DNA of 64,000 bases, taken from Calycina herbarum (Eukaryota > Ascomycota > Leotiomycetes > Helotiales > Pezizellaceae). The notes below the pieces were generated by a model. The model ran no database searches, was not told where the DNA came from, and saw nothing but the letters and a program-made list of their open reading frames with translations. A program made the translations under genes and the position numbers. The stretch is taken from NCBI GenBank assembly GCA_001414485.1, contig LLEY01000044.1, forward strand, positions 310,001 through 374,000, in the 5' to 3' direction. Below, piece after piece: positions 36,439 through 49,061 of this stretch (position 1 is the stretch's first letter; every line of letters starts with the position of its first letter).

Positions 36439-39095
36439 GGTGAGAGGCCGACGACGCGAGAAGCTCGAGTGCGGTCAAATATCTAATTGATCCAACGCGT
36501 TCTTGGGGGTGGTGGTGCAAAGCAAAGAGGTGTCGTATCGATGGGCGAATGTTGATGTCGAGTGTTGGAAGTTTGCGGATGTCGAGCTCATGAGTATATT
36601 TCTCCTTGAAGTCGGACGAAAAGGCTGCGGAGGGATGGCTGCTGCACTGTAGTGGGTGCCTGAGTGTGCGTTGGCTGGATCGGATCGGATTGTGGAGCGA
36701 GATTAAGGTGGATTTCCGCGTTTAACACCAAGCAAGGGCAACGTTGAGCGAGTCGTGACTGGTGCAAGAGCCGGCGGGGAGGTTTCCAACAATGGATTTT
36801 GCTGGAAATATGTGATATGACCGGAAATGGACGGTGTTGGAAGCAATCGTGAGATCCTTTTGGGGGTTGGTTGTACGGCGAGGAGGGAGAGATGGGAAGT
36901 TTTGGGAAGAGTTGGCAGAATGGCACAGGACGGAACAGGAGGATAGGGACTGTGGCGGATGTCTGCAAGTCTTGCAGGGTAAGTGTGACGGCTCAATGGC
37001 CACTGGTCAGGCCTCTCGCAGACCGAGCTGGGTGCAGAACAGGGAAGTTTGAGGGACGGAACCTTGGAAGGACGTCGGTGTTAGCGCTGAATCTGGCCGA
37101 GTGGTGCTTGATAGCGGGGGAGGATCAAGGGCTCCTTCTGCCTGCGTGCAGTGTGCAGACGGATGATGCAGCGAATGCAGATGCCGATGAGCAGATGAGT
37201 GGCCAGCTGAAGAAGAGCAATTGACAATGGACTTGGCAGAAGCAAGGGCGAGGGTTGCGAGGGTTTGCGTTGTAAGAAGAACCAGACTCAAAACGGTAGT
37301 TCAAAGATCCTAAGGCTCGAGGAGAGAAGCTAGCAAGAAAGGCAGAAGATCTCTTCGCGGGGTCAATTGTGCAAGAGTGGCGAGGTAGAGGAGAGAAACA
37401 CCAGCCTTATCCAGCCACGGCCGTGGGATTGGGCGAGCCGCTGCAGGAAGCAAAAAGGAAGTGTTCGAGGTTGATTGCAAGAATACGACCATGGGCGTAG
37501 CTGAAGCGTGGGATTGCGTGAAGAGCAGTCTGTATGCACAAATCGATTGGCTGCGGGTGTTTTGGAGATCGTAGACTTCGCTGGGGTGGTGTACAGGCCA
37601 AGCTGTGGTGTTGGTGTTGAGCGGGAGCTTCCAAAGACTTGAGCGCTTACGCGTTGGCGGCTTGTTTACAAAAAAAGGACCGTGTTTCGCGTGCCTGCCA
37701 ACCAATCAATCGCGCCTCCAATTCTCGAACATCTGACATGGCGACTCGTTCCCAATTGACGTCGACCACTAATTCTCATCCCAACGATGCACTACACTAC
37801 TAACTACGCACGTTTCTCCATCATCCACCGTCTGAAAACGTTTTTAGCAAGATTAACGTCTATCCACCAATTCCAGTACCGACAAAACCTAATTTTCTAG
37901 CTTAGAAAAAACTAAAATTTAGATCAGGCGAAAGAAAATCTTCCGTCACCTCACCTCACCTCACAGGCAAACCTGCCTTGCAAAACCTAGCACGAAGAGC
38001 ATCCCCGGCCCGTAGCCGTGCTGTGACCAACTTCACCACTAACCCCCCCAAAATGACCCAATCCTCATCTCATCATCTCATCCCCATCATGCGAAACACA
38101 AAACCCCTCCCCATCCGTCCATCAAGTAAAATTACAACTTGTACAACGCATCGTGACATTGATCTTTCGCCTTGACTCACCCAGGATTTAAACCCACCCT
38201 TACCCTGTTCATGACGCTAGCTGTAAAAAGAAAGAAAAAGAAGTTCTTCACGTGTGTCCGTCAGGGAACTCAGGGGGGGGGGGAGGATTGAACCTAGCCT
38301 AGACTCTGCTCCCAGCCTGGCAAGCTATCATGACGCGTTGGAGATATTCTTATCTAGCCTATCCTTTTTAATTAGGGGCTTAAGGGTACGGAGAGAGATA
38401 CTGCTCGTTTGCGTAAAATGTGAGAGCAAAACGGAGAAAGTAGATTTATGGCATCTCGCAATGGAAAGGACAGCACGCGTAGTAAATAATTCAGGGCCTG
38501 CCTCTCTCGTTGTTCGAACTCTCTGGGGCAATTCATGGCAATTAACTTAAACACTTGGGACAATTGAGAATATTGACCTGGATAATTTAGAACAACGAAG
38601 TACCATTATCCCAACTCGTTGGGTTAATTGCCTCGAACGAGGTACATACTTACTGCCGCTTTTACTTCCTGGATGCCAGTCAAATCAATCCCGTTGAAGA
38701 AGATACAAGTGAAACACAGCATGATTCTGATTCTGATTCTGATTTTTTCTTCCTATTCTTGTAACCCCCAATGGAAAAAAAGAGGTCGTATTGAAACCCG
38801 CCCACCTACCTGTACATCAAATTTGCGACCCCTTATGTGGCAGGGAGTAATACAAAATACAAAAACTGGCCGACCGTCTGTTCCCTCTCTCATAGAATCC
38901 CTTCCCATGATTCCCAAACTTGACCATCTCTAACCCAGGGTCATTTTCCTTGAATTTGCCTCCAATCCATCCACTAATCAATCAGAAAATACAAATCTCT
39001 CTCCTTGAACGCCGCCCAAATGCCTCCGAATCCGCTCGATATCTCGTGTGAAAAGACCACCGCAAGAATTTCCTTTTTTCGAACTGTTCAATTCT
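36439..39095. other. Long 5' flank of the forkhead gene and 3' flank of MID1
   Basis: No gene supported. About 1.3 kb directly upstream of the forkhead start is open in several short frames with no domain, and is probably leader and promoter. Low-complexity items: TCACC repeats at about 37948-37966, a poly-G run at about 38274-38284, and GATTCT repeats at 38723-38745. Confidence 0.45.
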
Positions 39096-41100
39096 TCATA
39101 TACACATCATCCCACACACCACTAAGAAAGAAACGGCCAACACATGATATGGCAAAGTCCGATGTCCATCATTTCGTTTGATGGCTCCAGGATAATTGCA
39201 AGTGACAGGAGTAGTCGTCGCTTGATCTTCCGGTGAGGCTGAAGGAAATCTCTCCCGGTAACTCGTATCGAAACCTCTGTATCCCGGCCTTGGGCAACCG
39301 AATTCTAGTTTGGCAGGACAGTTCCGAACAACATTATAACACAAGTCGTCACAAGGAAGAATCTCCTTGTATGGTCCAGGTGCAATCGTAACATCGATAT
39401 CGGGATTTCGAGAATTATTCGTCCCTGCTGCTTGGATTCCCGTATCATACAGCGTTGGATCAAGACTTTGCAGTGATGTACCATTGGGAAAAGGCTGGAA
39501 CATGTTGCGCGCTTGGAGATATGCCCCTGTTGAGCCGAAATCGGTACATCGTGGAATGCTAACGGCGCAAAACCATTCTTTGTATGCTTGGGTGCAAGCC
39601 GTACAATTTGTTGCCAATGAGTATTGCGCCGAAGAAGTCGTGTTGCAAGGGATTTGCGCAAGAGCCCTTTCGAAGTTTTTAAAGTAGAATTGCGTATAAT
39701 TCTCGTAGTAGGCCTCAAGCCCTGTGCTGTTGAAGCGTGGATTACTTGGGACAGCATAGTTGACAGCATCACATAATGTTAAATTTGTCACCACAGCACA
39801 ACTGCTGTCTGGATGAATTGTTAGCTGGTTTCAACAAGAGAAACTGATGTAGCTTACCATTTAGTGTTTGCAGTTCTGCTCTGCGGAAAACTTGACCACC
39901 ACCCCCAACAGTGGCATTTTGAGATGCAGCAACGGCGAGAATGGCATTGTACTGGGTCCCTTTGGTCAACGTGCCAAGGGAGATTCTCTGCTCAGTAACA
40001 GTTTCGTCCTTTCGTTTCTTTAACCAAGATTTGACGCTATCAGCAGTGACCCCAGGGCGTGCGCCGACAGGAACAATATCGGCTTTGGTAGTGAGTCCAC
40101 AGTATGAATTCTCCAATCCCATGATCGAAGAGGCATTGGTTTTGCTTGCGAAAATAACGTAAGGTACGGCCACCTTGGCCAAACTCTCTGCATCTGAAGC
40201 GTCTCCATCCCACTTAATTGGGTCGTTGGCGACAAGATATGCAGAAGTGCTATCCGTATCGACCAGTATTAAGTTTGTGTCGTTATTATAGGTGTGAAAT
40301 GGAGCATCAATCGAGGCCGCAATTTCCGCGCTCCATACATCCTTATACGCCGTATCATTCTTTCCGTAAATCCCAATAAACACGTCAGTCGTAGCGTCTA
40401 CTTCGATCAGACCATAACCACCAACCAATTCGACCATCTGCTGAGGAGTATTTCCAGGTCCAGGTTTTCGATTCGCCGATGACGAAGACACGTACATCTG
40501 GAGCTGGGGTGGTGGGGGCAAAACAGCCTGGGAGTCGGCAGGTGTAGGTTGTGTGCAAGCCGTAACGGAAATGTAAACGGTTCGTTGGTTTATATCTCGA
40601 GACTTTAACTCCTGGCCCTCGATAGTTTCCTCGTCCTCGTCCTCGTCCTCCTTCCCATCTTGCATCTCAGCTCCATCTTCCAATAAGCTCCGCCCTGTCA
40701 CTGCGGATGCAGCCGTTGATTTATTGCCCCATACCGAGCCATTGGTAAAAATATATGATACCGTGGTCCCTAATGGAATGTTGTTTGTCTGGCGCTGGTT
40801 ATTGATCAAGGGGATCAATTCGTCCGTAGTTGAAGCCCTTCCAATTATCCCTCTATCAGCACCCACAAAGTCCGGCTTGTACCCTGATTCTTCCAAATCA
40901 AATTCCTCCAGGTCAAAGTCGAGCAGCGGCCGTTCCAGCAACCGTTCGTGGTTGTGATCTTCGGGGTGTATCGAATCGACCTCGGCGGCATATGCGAAAT
41001 GAGGGGACGAGAACGCAAAGTATAGTAGTAGTAGAGTGAGAGATGCCGCAAGAGAGGCAGCGAGCCTTGATTGCAACGGACTGAGTTTGGGGAGGGGCAT
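39096..41100 (-). CDS. MID1: Mid1/Ehs1 stretch-activated calcium channel subunit
   Basis: Plasma-membrane/secretory glycoprotein that works with the Cch1 channel to admit calcium during mating, polar growth and wall or ER stress. Exons 41100-39858 and 39808-39096, with a 49-bp intron, give 651 residues. The junction reads AELQTLN/DSSCAVVTNLTLCDAVNYAVP. An N-terminal hydrophobic signal spans about residues 15-38 (SLAASLTLLLLYFAFSS). Many N-glycosylation sites follow (NGS, NKS, NDT, NNS, NTT). The Cys-rich C-terminal domain shows the family pattern with NCTACTQAYKEWFCAVSIPRC and PCDDLCYNVVRNCPAKLEFGCP. A C-terminal hydrophobic end (HVLAVSFLVVCGMMCI) may serve as a GPI-anchor signal or tail segment. 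An acidic tract (EDEDEDEE) near residue 150 is unusual but lies in a variable region. Confidence 0.93.
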
Positions 41101-41925
41101 TACGCCGATGAAAGCGCACGGCGCAATGGGAGCTGAAGCTCCCCTCGATCGCAGTGCAGATTCCGCCGGTTGAAGGTTATTATAGGTGCGAAGAACATGG
41201 AGACGGCATCAAGGCGATCGTGAGCTTCGTTTGTAGGTAAAATTGGTTCTGACGATGTCCTTTTCGACGTCGTTGGATTTAGTTTGGTGTTTCTGACTTT
41301 CAAACCCGCTATCATCAAGGGTGTTTATTTTTAGGCTCACACCCCGTATTTATTGGCAGGTCCGGCCCGGATTTAAACAGAGTCACTCCCTGGAGACTTC
41401 ACCAAAAGCTGGAAATGGTACAATCTTCACATGTCACCATTACCCAATTGCCTCTCTACCTTCGGTTATGTTCAATTGAAGTTGTCGAAATGATGATGCG
41501 GTCACATCGTTATCGCACAATAAGGGGCTTGCATTGCAGATATTGAAACCACAGAAAAAAGCACTCGTGTCTCACAATCATGTTACAATTCAGAGTAGGC
41601 TCCAGATCTTCATTTCCCCCCGAGACGTATGTATACAACAACTCCCTAGAGTCAATTCCCCCACCAAACAAAGTTCATTCCACCAAAGTTCATCCCACCA
41701 AAGCATCCTGATTTCATTACTCACGTCATTCCCATCATGTTCCGTCATCACCCTAAAACCCCCGCCTAACCCCGTTACCCCCTTCTTGCGCCGCTAAACA
41801 CAGAATCAATTCCAAAAGAAAGGAACCTTCATGCCTCATAATCCAGTCGAGTTGTATATTGACGTGATAGTTGCTAGTCTGTTATCTGAGGCATTGCATA
41901 AGCGTTGACTGGTTGGTCAGCAGCT
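41101..41925. promoter_or_regulatory. MID1 upstream region and YOP1 3' flank
   Basis: MID1 and YOP1 are both on the minus strand, so this 825-bp gap must hold the MID1 promoter. No recognisable calcineurin-response or TATA element was identified by eye, and no gene is seen. Confidence 0.4.
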
Positions 41926-42621
41926 TTACAAGCTCTTGTCAGAGACTTTGGATTGAAGATTGGCGGAAGCTGCTCCAGGTCCAGAAAAGTATCGGGAGAA
42001 GACTGGCTGGATGAAGGAGCGGAAAACGACTTGAGCACCACTAGAACGAATTAGTATTGCTTTGCGCCCAGGGAATTGATAAACTTACCCAGTGAAAGGA
42101 AGTGCGAGCCAGAGAACGAGGATAAACTTGAAGGTATAGTAGAATGGGAACCAGTAAACGGCGGATACAAGACTCTCGAAAACGGTGAAGAAGGCAAATA
42201 CAACCCAGTACTATCCAAAGTTAGCTATAAGAGGCCTGGCAAGAGACGGGTAGATCCGTTGACGTACGGTGAGCCACTGAGTATCATCAGATCGTCCAAC
42301 ACTGAACAAAGCCTCGAGAGAGTAGTATCCGGGAATCACGAATCCAGCAAAGTTGGTAAGAAGTTGTCCCCCGATGTTGAAGAAGATAAAGAAGAAGTAG
42401 GTTGCAGCGAGACCGAGGACTGCATACGCCTTAGGCACGGAGGTCTGCTTCTCGAGGTTGTTGATAACAGGATACTTGGAAAGCTTAGGAAGTATTGTTA
42501 GCATGTGGTACTGCAATCTGGACTTTATCGCAGCCAACGGCGCAATATTGGGGCAGTTGTGCGAACTTACTTCCTTATCGAGGTGGGCAACGTAACCCTG
42601 AGCTCTATCTTGGAAAGACAT
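41926..42621 (-). CDS. YOP1: Yop1/DP1/REEP5-family ER membrane-shaping protein
   Basis: Integral membrane protein of tubular ER that bends membranes by hairpin insertion and acts with reticulons. Four exons on the minus strand: 42621-42571, 42483-42268, 42210-42089 and 42040-41926, giving 167 residues, the normal family length. The N-terminus MSFQDRAQGYVAHLDKE joins to LSKYPVINNLEKQTSVPKAY. The TB2/DP1/HVA22 domain follows: the hydrophobic hairpins YAVLGLAATYFFFIFFNIGG and GFVIPGYYSLEALFS, then DDTQWLT/YWVVFAFFTVFESLVS and YWFPFYYTFKFILVLWLALP, and last VVFRSFIQPVFSRYF. All junctions fall at canonical GT/AG sites and rebuild family sequence, so the model is secure. Confidence 0.95.
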
Positions 42622-43738
42622 GGTGTAGAGAGAGTGCGATATTGCGATATTGCGATAATGCAAGTTGCGATGCGAGTGAGTGGGTGTTGAGAGTTTGGTT
42701 TTGGTTGTAGTTGTGTTTCCGAGTTGGTTAGGTTGAATGATGACGACAAAGAACAGCTCTCCTCGTTTCGCTGCGTCCGTGTGCGATCAAGCTACTGTCA
42801 CATGATCAGTCACAATCTAGAATTCACCGAGCTGGGCTGAGGGGTTAAAAGCGGCAGTGAATAAGCTTGAATGTTTTGATGGAAGAGTAAATATAGCGAG
42901 TGACTGGGTAACGGGTATTCTTTCTGGTTTCTGGATAATTATATGTATCTTAATGCTGGTGAATATTTACTTTGTTTTACACAATGGTATGCAAACTCAA
43001 AAAACTTCGACTTGGTCGACTTTGGTGAACAATGGATGCAGGTACCCGGCCGGATATTGGGTGTTCAACAAGGTGACTGTAGATTTAATAGAACTGTGAG
43101 TCATTCAGAAGAGTTCTATTGTAACCAAGTATTATCATGACGAGATTCTCTCTCAAATCTAGGACAATTGTTTACATTGCCGGGTCAATTTGTTGGTTTC
43201 CCGAGTACAAAGTATGCCCGTAGCCGTCCTGCAACTTGACACCAGTTGGATTGCAAACCTACCTTGATCTAATGGCAATTACATCCATTGCCGTAAAAAT
43301 TAAACCCAAACCAGTATAGTAAAGAGATCCGTCCGTCTTTGTTCAAAATTATAGAAGTAACTCCACTTGGTGGGGCAGAGCTTTCGGAGTTACCCTTTCA
43401 GCTGCTATAAGCGAGGACTTAACCCTTCGTTGACCTTTCAACAACAATCGCTGCGAAATGTAAACAACATTACACCTCGAAAACCTCGACACTCGACGAC
43501 CAACGACCAACACCGCCGCCACGAGAGCGCGCCGCCCCCCTCAAACATTGTATCTAGTGATACGATTGTTTGCGCATCGCGTTTCTATGTTCATGAGCTT
43601 TTACAGCGCACCCCTCAGCGAGCCCGCCCCCCGAAGCCAGCAGTCGATAAACAACAACACTACCGCCGCCACACCTCAGCACCCCAAACATAATCTCTAT
43701 CGTCATAACCCACGAACTACTATCGCTCCCGGGAAATA
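42622..43738. promoter_or_regulatory. Divergent promoter region between YOP1 and the RFX gene
   Basis: About 1.1 kb separates the two outward-facing genes. No gene is supported. I looked for an RFX X-box-like inverted repeat and did not find a convincing one. Confidence 0.4.
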
Positions 43739-43849
43739 ATGGGTGCGTTTCTGCGCGAATACTTCTATCTTCTCCGGCCATTTTTGTGTGCCCTTTGGTC
43801 TCGATGAACGTGCCCGCTAACCACACTAAAACTACTAGAACAACCACAC

Positions 43850-46430
43850 ATGGATTCAAAACAGCAGAAATCGAGGTCTCGTTCCAACACTGCAGCATCC
43901 GCAAAAAGTAGAAAGCGACCCCTCTCGCGAGCATCGACGACCAGCATACATAGTGGAATGACCCAGCCTATCCTCGAGCAGCAACACCTCGAACAGCCCG
44001 CCGATTACCAAAAACAATGGTATGATTCGAACGCACTTGCGCAACAGAGATTCGGGGACATCACACACCAAATGACACCTGAAGATATGGTTATGAACTC
44101 TGCGACTCAACTACAAAACCCTCGCGAATACGATATAGATCCGTCATTGGGGGTCGGTGGAAATCACGGTCTCCAATATCCCCACGATAATCATTTCAAA
44201 CCCGACATGCAACGCCAATCATTACCCGCCGAGAGCTACGGCATGGGAAGCTTTAACGAAGGCGATAGCCAATTGCTTGAAGGCCGAAGCGATGAGCAGG
44301 ATGAAATAGACTCTCTCCCTGGAGGTCCCCAGAAGAAAGCTTCCAAGTCAAGCGCTGCCAATGAATTGGAGATGAGACAACTATTCAACACAAATAGGCA
44401 TCGGACTCTGCCAGATATTGCGGCCGAGTTGCATGGCAATGAAAGAGGCCCTCAATCAGAACGGCAGAGGCAGGTGTTTGCTATGCTCTGGTATGTACTT
44501 GCTGCGGAAACAGTGTCTGGTTGTTTCCCGAACTGATCTCTTTCTCTTTTAGGATCAACCAAGTTTGCGACAAAGGCAAAGGCTCTGTACCTAGAGGACG
44601 GGTCTATGCAAACTACGTAAATAAATGTGCCGCCGAACGAGTTACTGTACTTAATCCTGCGTCCTTCGGAAAATTAGTTCGAGTTCTGTTCCCTGGACTA
44701 AAGACCCGACGACTAGGAGTCCGTGGAGAATCCAAATATCATTACGTCAACTTTAGTCTCAAGGAAGACGAGCCACCGTTACCAGAACCGATTAATCAAT
44801 CAGTACAAAGCTTTAATGATCAAACATCGTTCGTCCAGAGCTTCAGGTATGCATATAAATATCCCCCCCCCCCCCCAACATAAAGTCGGTTCTAATTGTA
44901 TATAGCCAAAGCATGCCTTCACAAGCACAATTTTCTGTCGATAGAGCCGCATTCCCATCTCCTGATGTTGCCCAAATGCCGGAACCAAAAGCACCACGAC
45001 CGGATGGGTTCGTTCGACCTCACAGTTTATATAACCACCCAGACCTCTCCGGTATATCGTCGCTCGAGTCTACGAACAGCAAGATGTCCCAACGTCTCCA
45101 ATTTGCACCACTGGGTCAGCCCTCGCAGGAACAAGGAGCTCTTACCCTTCCTAAAATTGAACCATTCCTCCCAGCAGGAACAGATCAAGACGCCGCCAGC
45201 GCTTTATATGCATTATATAGATCACATTGTACCTCACTTGTGGAGTGTATCCGATTTTGTCGCGAAAAGATGTTCTTCCATCTGTTTACTTCATTCCACG
45301 GTACCCTGACAATGCCAGTCCAGAAGCTATTTGCAAATCCCGCCATCGGACCCTGGATTGAAGAATGCGACTTTGTCATGTATCAAAAGATGATGCGAGT
45401 TGTCGCTCCATTAACCTTGCAAGTAGCACCGAAACAGGTCTTGGATACTTTACGAAATATCTCGGAGAAATTGGTTCCTCACATTCAAAATTCTTTCCAA
45501 GGCCACCCATCCCACGTAGTTGATGCAAAGGTCGCGCCAGCTACCCTCTTTGCTGGACTTTTGGATCGGGAGCTAAGAGTCAATTTAACTGCCCATGCAG
45601 CAGCAAATATGCTTTCGAATCCCGCCAACAGAGACCAGATGTACGAGGATTGGATCACTATGGTCCGTACGCGTAAAGTTGCTGAATGTGTCCCAACCAG
45701 AGGTATGGACGATGTGGTCAATCTCCTCTTGGCCGAGTTGCGAGATCTGCTTGACCCTGTCGGTGTTTCTTGGGAGGTAGAGAGTATGACAGCTTATGGA
45801 GGAATGGCACTGAGATCAGGTCGCCAGCAGCAAGCCGCTATCCATACTGACTCCTCGACGGAAAACGTACTGGATCGTTGGGTCAGTTTCCTTACTTCCC
45901 TGCCTGGAAAATTCCCCTACGCAACTCATGCGGAGATTGTCTGGTGTGTTCAGAGTGTTGGCACAGCTGTAATGAGAGACCTCACTATTGCTCAAGGCAA
46001 AAGCTTTGGTGCATGGTGGGTTACCAAGTGCTGGATTGACGAAATGATTGCTTTCCTGGCAGAACAAGGGGGTTTTATGGAGTACAAAACTTCACCAGTG
46101 ATGCAGAGAGGTCAAGCAAAGCAGGGTGCTAGAAGCCAAGCGCCCAGTCAACGAGGAGGTAGCAGATACAGCAGTGGAAGTGATGAGTTCCTTCGGCAAA
46201 ATGGTAACACGAATGGGGAGGTCTCTGCCCCGCAGCCCATGGATGTAACGAGCCAGGCCGCGATGAACGCTGCGGCTGGCCATGATGACAGCGGCATTGG
46301 CATGCGAACACCCGAAGACGATTTCTCAGTTGGAAAATATGAATATTCTCGGAACGAGCCGCATCCTACATTACAACTTACAGGATCGCACTCGCACTCT
46401 CACTCCTTACAACGCGGATCGATTGGATGA
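43850..46430 (+). CDS. RFX-family winged-helix transcription factor
   Basis: Nuclear regulator; fungal RFX proteins (Crt1/Rfx1, Sak1, PcRFX1/CPCR1) control DNA-damage response, cell division, morphology and secondary metabolism. Exons 43850-44490, 44553-44846 and 44906-46430 give 819 residues. The RFX DNA-binding domain, about residues 170-270, spans the first intron: LPDIAAELHGNERGPQSERQ, then AMLW/INQVCDKGKGSVPRGRVYAN, and LVRVLFPGLKTRRLGVRGES with KYHYVNFSL. The C-terminal part carries the conserved family dimerisation region (FASFHGTLTMP-like, WIEECDFVMYQKMMRVVAPL) and ends in a disordered Ser/His tail. An upstream micro-exon ATGG at 43739-43742, spliced over a 96-bp intron to 43839, would begin the protein MEQPHMDSK and add five residues in frame. 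The second intron contains a C-run (about 13) that may be length-variable. Confidence 0.93.
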
Positions 46431-47262
46431 ATCCACTTTTTTGAAAAGGGCTTGTCTCTGGTGTTTGGAGTTTACTTGTCTTGGGCGCATTTTTCTTGAT
46501 TTCTCTCTGGGAATCGGTGGGAGGGACGAAGACTACGACTCACACGAAGAAATGATGATTGGCTGTAGATTGGATGGATCCCTGGTGTATATTGGATTTG
46601 GGTCGCGATGTTTGTGTCGGGTATACACGCAACGCATAAATTTTGTAGTACTGGTGGTGACGGGGTTTTTTCTTCTTGGTTTGCGTTTGGGTTGGGTGGT
46701 TGGCTGCTGGAGAGTAGATTGGGACTTCGCATTCCCACTGCTTAGTGGTGCTGATTCTTGTATTTATTCGGCAGGCAGGCAATCGGGGAGCAGGAAGCGG
46801 GAGCGGAACTGCTACTCTAATTGTTTATTGCTAATTACTATTACCGTACCATAACTTTAAATGTGCCAATGTGCCGTGCTGGCGTGGTGGTGTGGAAATT
46901 GCGTGCTGAGTGGCTTCGGAACAAAGTGATTCCTTTGTCAGGTGAAGCTATGAACTGAAAGAAGTCATTTTCGACTGTTTTTCTTTCTAATAAGCAAATA
47001 AGCTTGCAATTAATTTGCATTGCAGCATACATTAAATACAAGCTTACCTTCGTCAGGTACCTAATCGGGTACCAGTACTGTAGTGACCCTTGGCAGAAGC
47101 CAGGCACCGCCGATTTCGCTGGGGTTCAGGCTTCGCTTGTGATAGCCCAAGCGTCCCCTCTATCAGGGAAAAAATTATGACTCGAGGGGTCGACAATTGC
47201 AGCGCATTCCTGTCTCAACACACTTGTTTCCACCCATTGATTATCCACACACATCTTGGATA
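46431..47262. promoter_or_regulatory. Spacer and aspartokinase promoter, Gcn4/CpcA-like site
   Basis: No gene seen. TGACTCG at 47178-47184, 79 bp before the aspartokinase ATG, differs by one base from the TGACTCA site of the amino-acid-starvation activator Gcn4/CpcA. A GGTACC-TAATC-GGGTACC inverted repeat lies near 47056-47074. The regulatory meaning is inferred. Confidence 0.35.
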
Positions 47263-49061
47263 ATGGCTACACCCGTACTCACCAACGGGCATCACGATGC
47301 TTCCTCGATAGCCTCTCCCGTCCGGAGGAAAAACGAGAGCAGCCGAGGGTGGGTGGTGCAGAAGTTTGGCGGGACCAGCGTGGGGAAGTTCGCTGTGAAT
47401 ATCGCCGAGGACATTGTACGGTAGGTTGCGCCCAACAAAAGCAATTATGACGACCCGGGTACTGATTTTCTCTGCAGTGCAAGCCTGGGGGATTATCAAA
47501 TTGCTGTCGTTTGTTCTGCGAGAAGTACAGGCAAGAAGGTCGAGGGAACAACCAGTCGGTGAGTCGCTCATGAATCGTATTTCTGCCAGAACATGAAGCT
47601 CACAAGTTTTTCGCAGACTGCTTGAAATCTACGGCGTACTCGAATCGGTCAATACGGTCAAAGACACCGAGTCTGTCCATTACGAGAGTCTGGTCACCGA
47701 ATACGAAAGGCTGGTACACGTCATATCCGAAGACCATGTTGCAGCAGCACAATCACACATTCAAGACGAGGGTATACGGTTGAGGCTGATAAAAGAAGTA
47801 CGGGACGAGTGCCAGGAAATTATAGATTACAGGGTGGCAGCAGAAAGGTGGCATCTAGAAATAGATTCGAGGTCCAAGGATCGTATAATCAGTTTCGGAG
47901 AAAAACTCAGTTGTCGATTTATCGCAGCGTTACTACAGGATCGGGTGAGTCAGAAAATACACAACTTTGGAATATGGAAACTGATATGACTAGGGCGTGG
48001 ATTCTGAATATGTGGATCTTTCGGATATCGTTCATTTCAAGAGTGCCAATGGGCTGGATCCGGAATTCTATAAAGAAATGGCTGCTGCTCTCCGCGAGAA
48101 GGTGCTGGCATGCGAGGGTAGAGTTCCCATCATGACTGGTTATTTCGGAACTGTTCCAGGTGGATTGATGGATGGCGAAATTGGAAGGGGCTACACCGAT
48201 CTTTGCGCAGCACTGATCGCTGTTGGAATCAAAGCAGATGAATTACAAGTCTGGAAGGAAGTTGATGGCATATTTACAGCAGATCCATCAAAGGTCCCCA
48301 CCGCCCGACTATTACCAACAATTACTCCTTCTGAAGCCGCCGAATTGACATTTTATGGTTCAGAAGTTATCCACCACCTTACTATGGACCAAGTCATTCA
48401 CGCATCACCGCCCATTCGAATTCGCATCAAGAATGTCAAAAATCCCCGAGGTGATGGCACGATTATCCTTCCAACACCAAAATTGGCACCCTCGCACTCG
48501 CGAAGTCCCAGCTCATTAACTCCTCGAAAATCGCCAAGACGACCAACCGCAGTTACCATAAAAGACAAGATTTCCGTTATAAATGTTCACTCAAATAAAC
48601 GATCCATCTCGCATGGTTTCTTCGCAAAGGTTTTCTCCATCCTCGACAAACGGCAATTATCAGTAGATTTGATCTCCACCTCCGAAGTTCATGTTTCCAT
48701 GGCGATACACTCGGCAAATCTTTCTCCTGACGAATTACAACAAGCAAGGGAGGAATTGGAATTATGTGGAGAGGTTAGCATACTGAATGATATGGCTATT
48801 TTGAGCTTGGTTGGAGCGGAGATGAAGAATGCTATTGGTATCGCGGGGAGGATGTTTTCTACTCTGGGAGAAAACAATGTGAATATTGAGATGATATCCC
48901 AAGGTAAGTTCTCTCGTGGCTCACATTCCCCCACATGTCACTCTTTTCTAACAGGTTTTCTAGGTGCGAGTGAAATCAATATCTCCTGCGTAATCGATGC
49001 CTACGAAGCGACAAGGGCAATGAACATACTACATACGAACCTCTTTACATTTCTCGAATAG
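47263..49061 (+). CDS. HOM3: Aspartokinase (Hom3)
   Basis: Phosphorylates L-aspartate with ATP, the first step toward threonine, methionine and homoserine. Five exons: 47263-47420, 47478-47558, 47617-47944, 47994-48903 and 48964-49061, giving 524 residues (yeast Hom3 has 527). Kinase motifs: VQKFGGTSVGKFAVN near the N-terminus, VVCSARSTGKKVEGTTSR/LL across the second intron, SFGEKLSCRF, and the GYFGTVPGGLMDGEIGRGYTD segment. The kinase domain ends with EVDGIFTADPSKVPTARLLP. Two ACT domains follow (about residues 390-524: ISVINVHSNKR, LSLVGAEMKNAIGIAGRMFS), the usual site of feedback inhibition by threonine. The fifth exon completes the second ACT domain with Q/GASEINISCVI. The start at 47263 gives MATPVLTNGHH; an in-frame ATG at 47197 is less likely. 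The promoter has a near-match to the Gcn4/CpcA site. Confidence 0.96.

Noticed and set aside
38284..38340. Possible tRNA (B-box-like GGTTCAATCC on the minus strand)
   Set aside because: No acceptor stem pairing or proper D arm could be found at the right distance, and a poly-G run flanks it.
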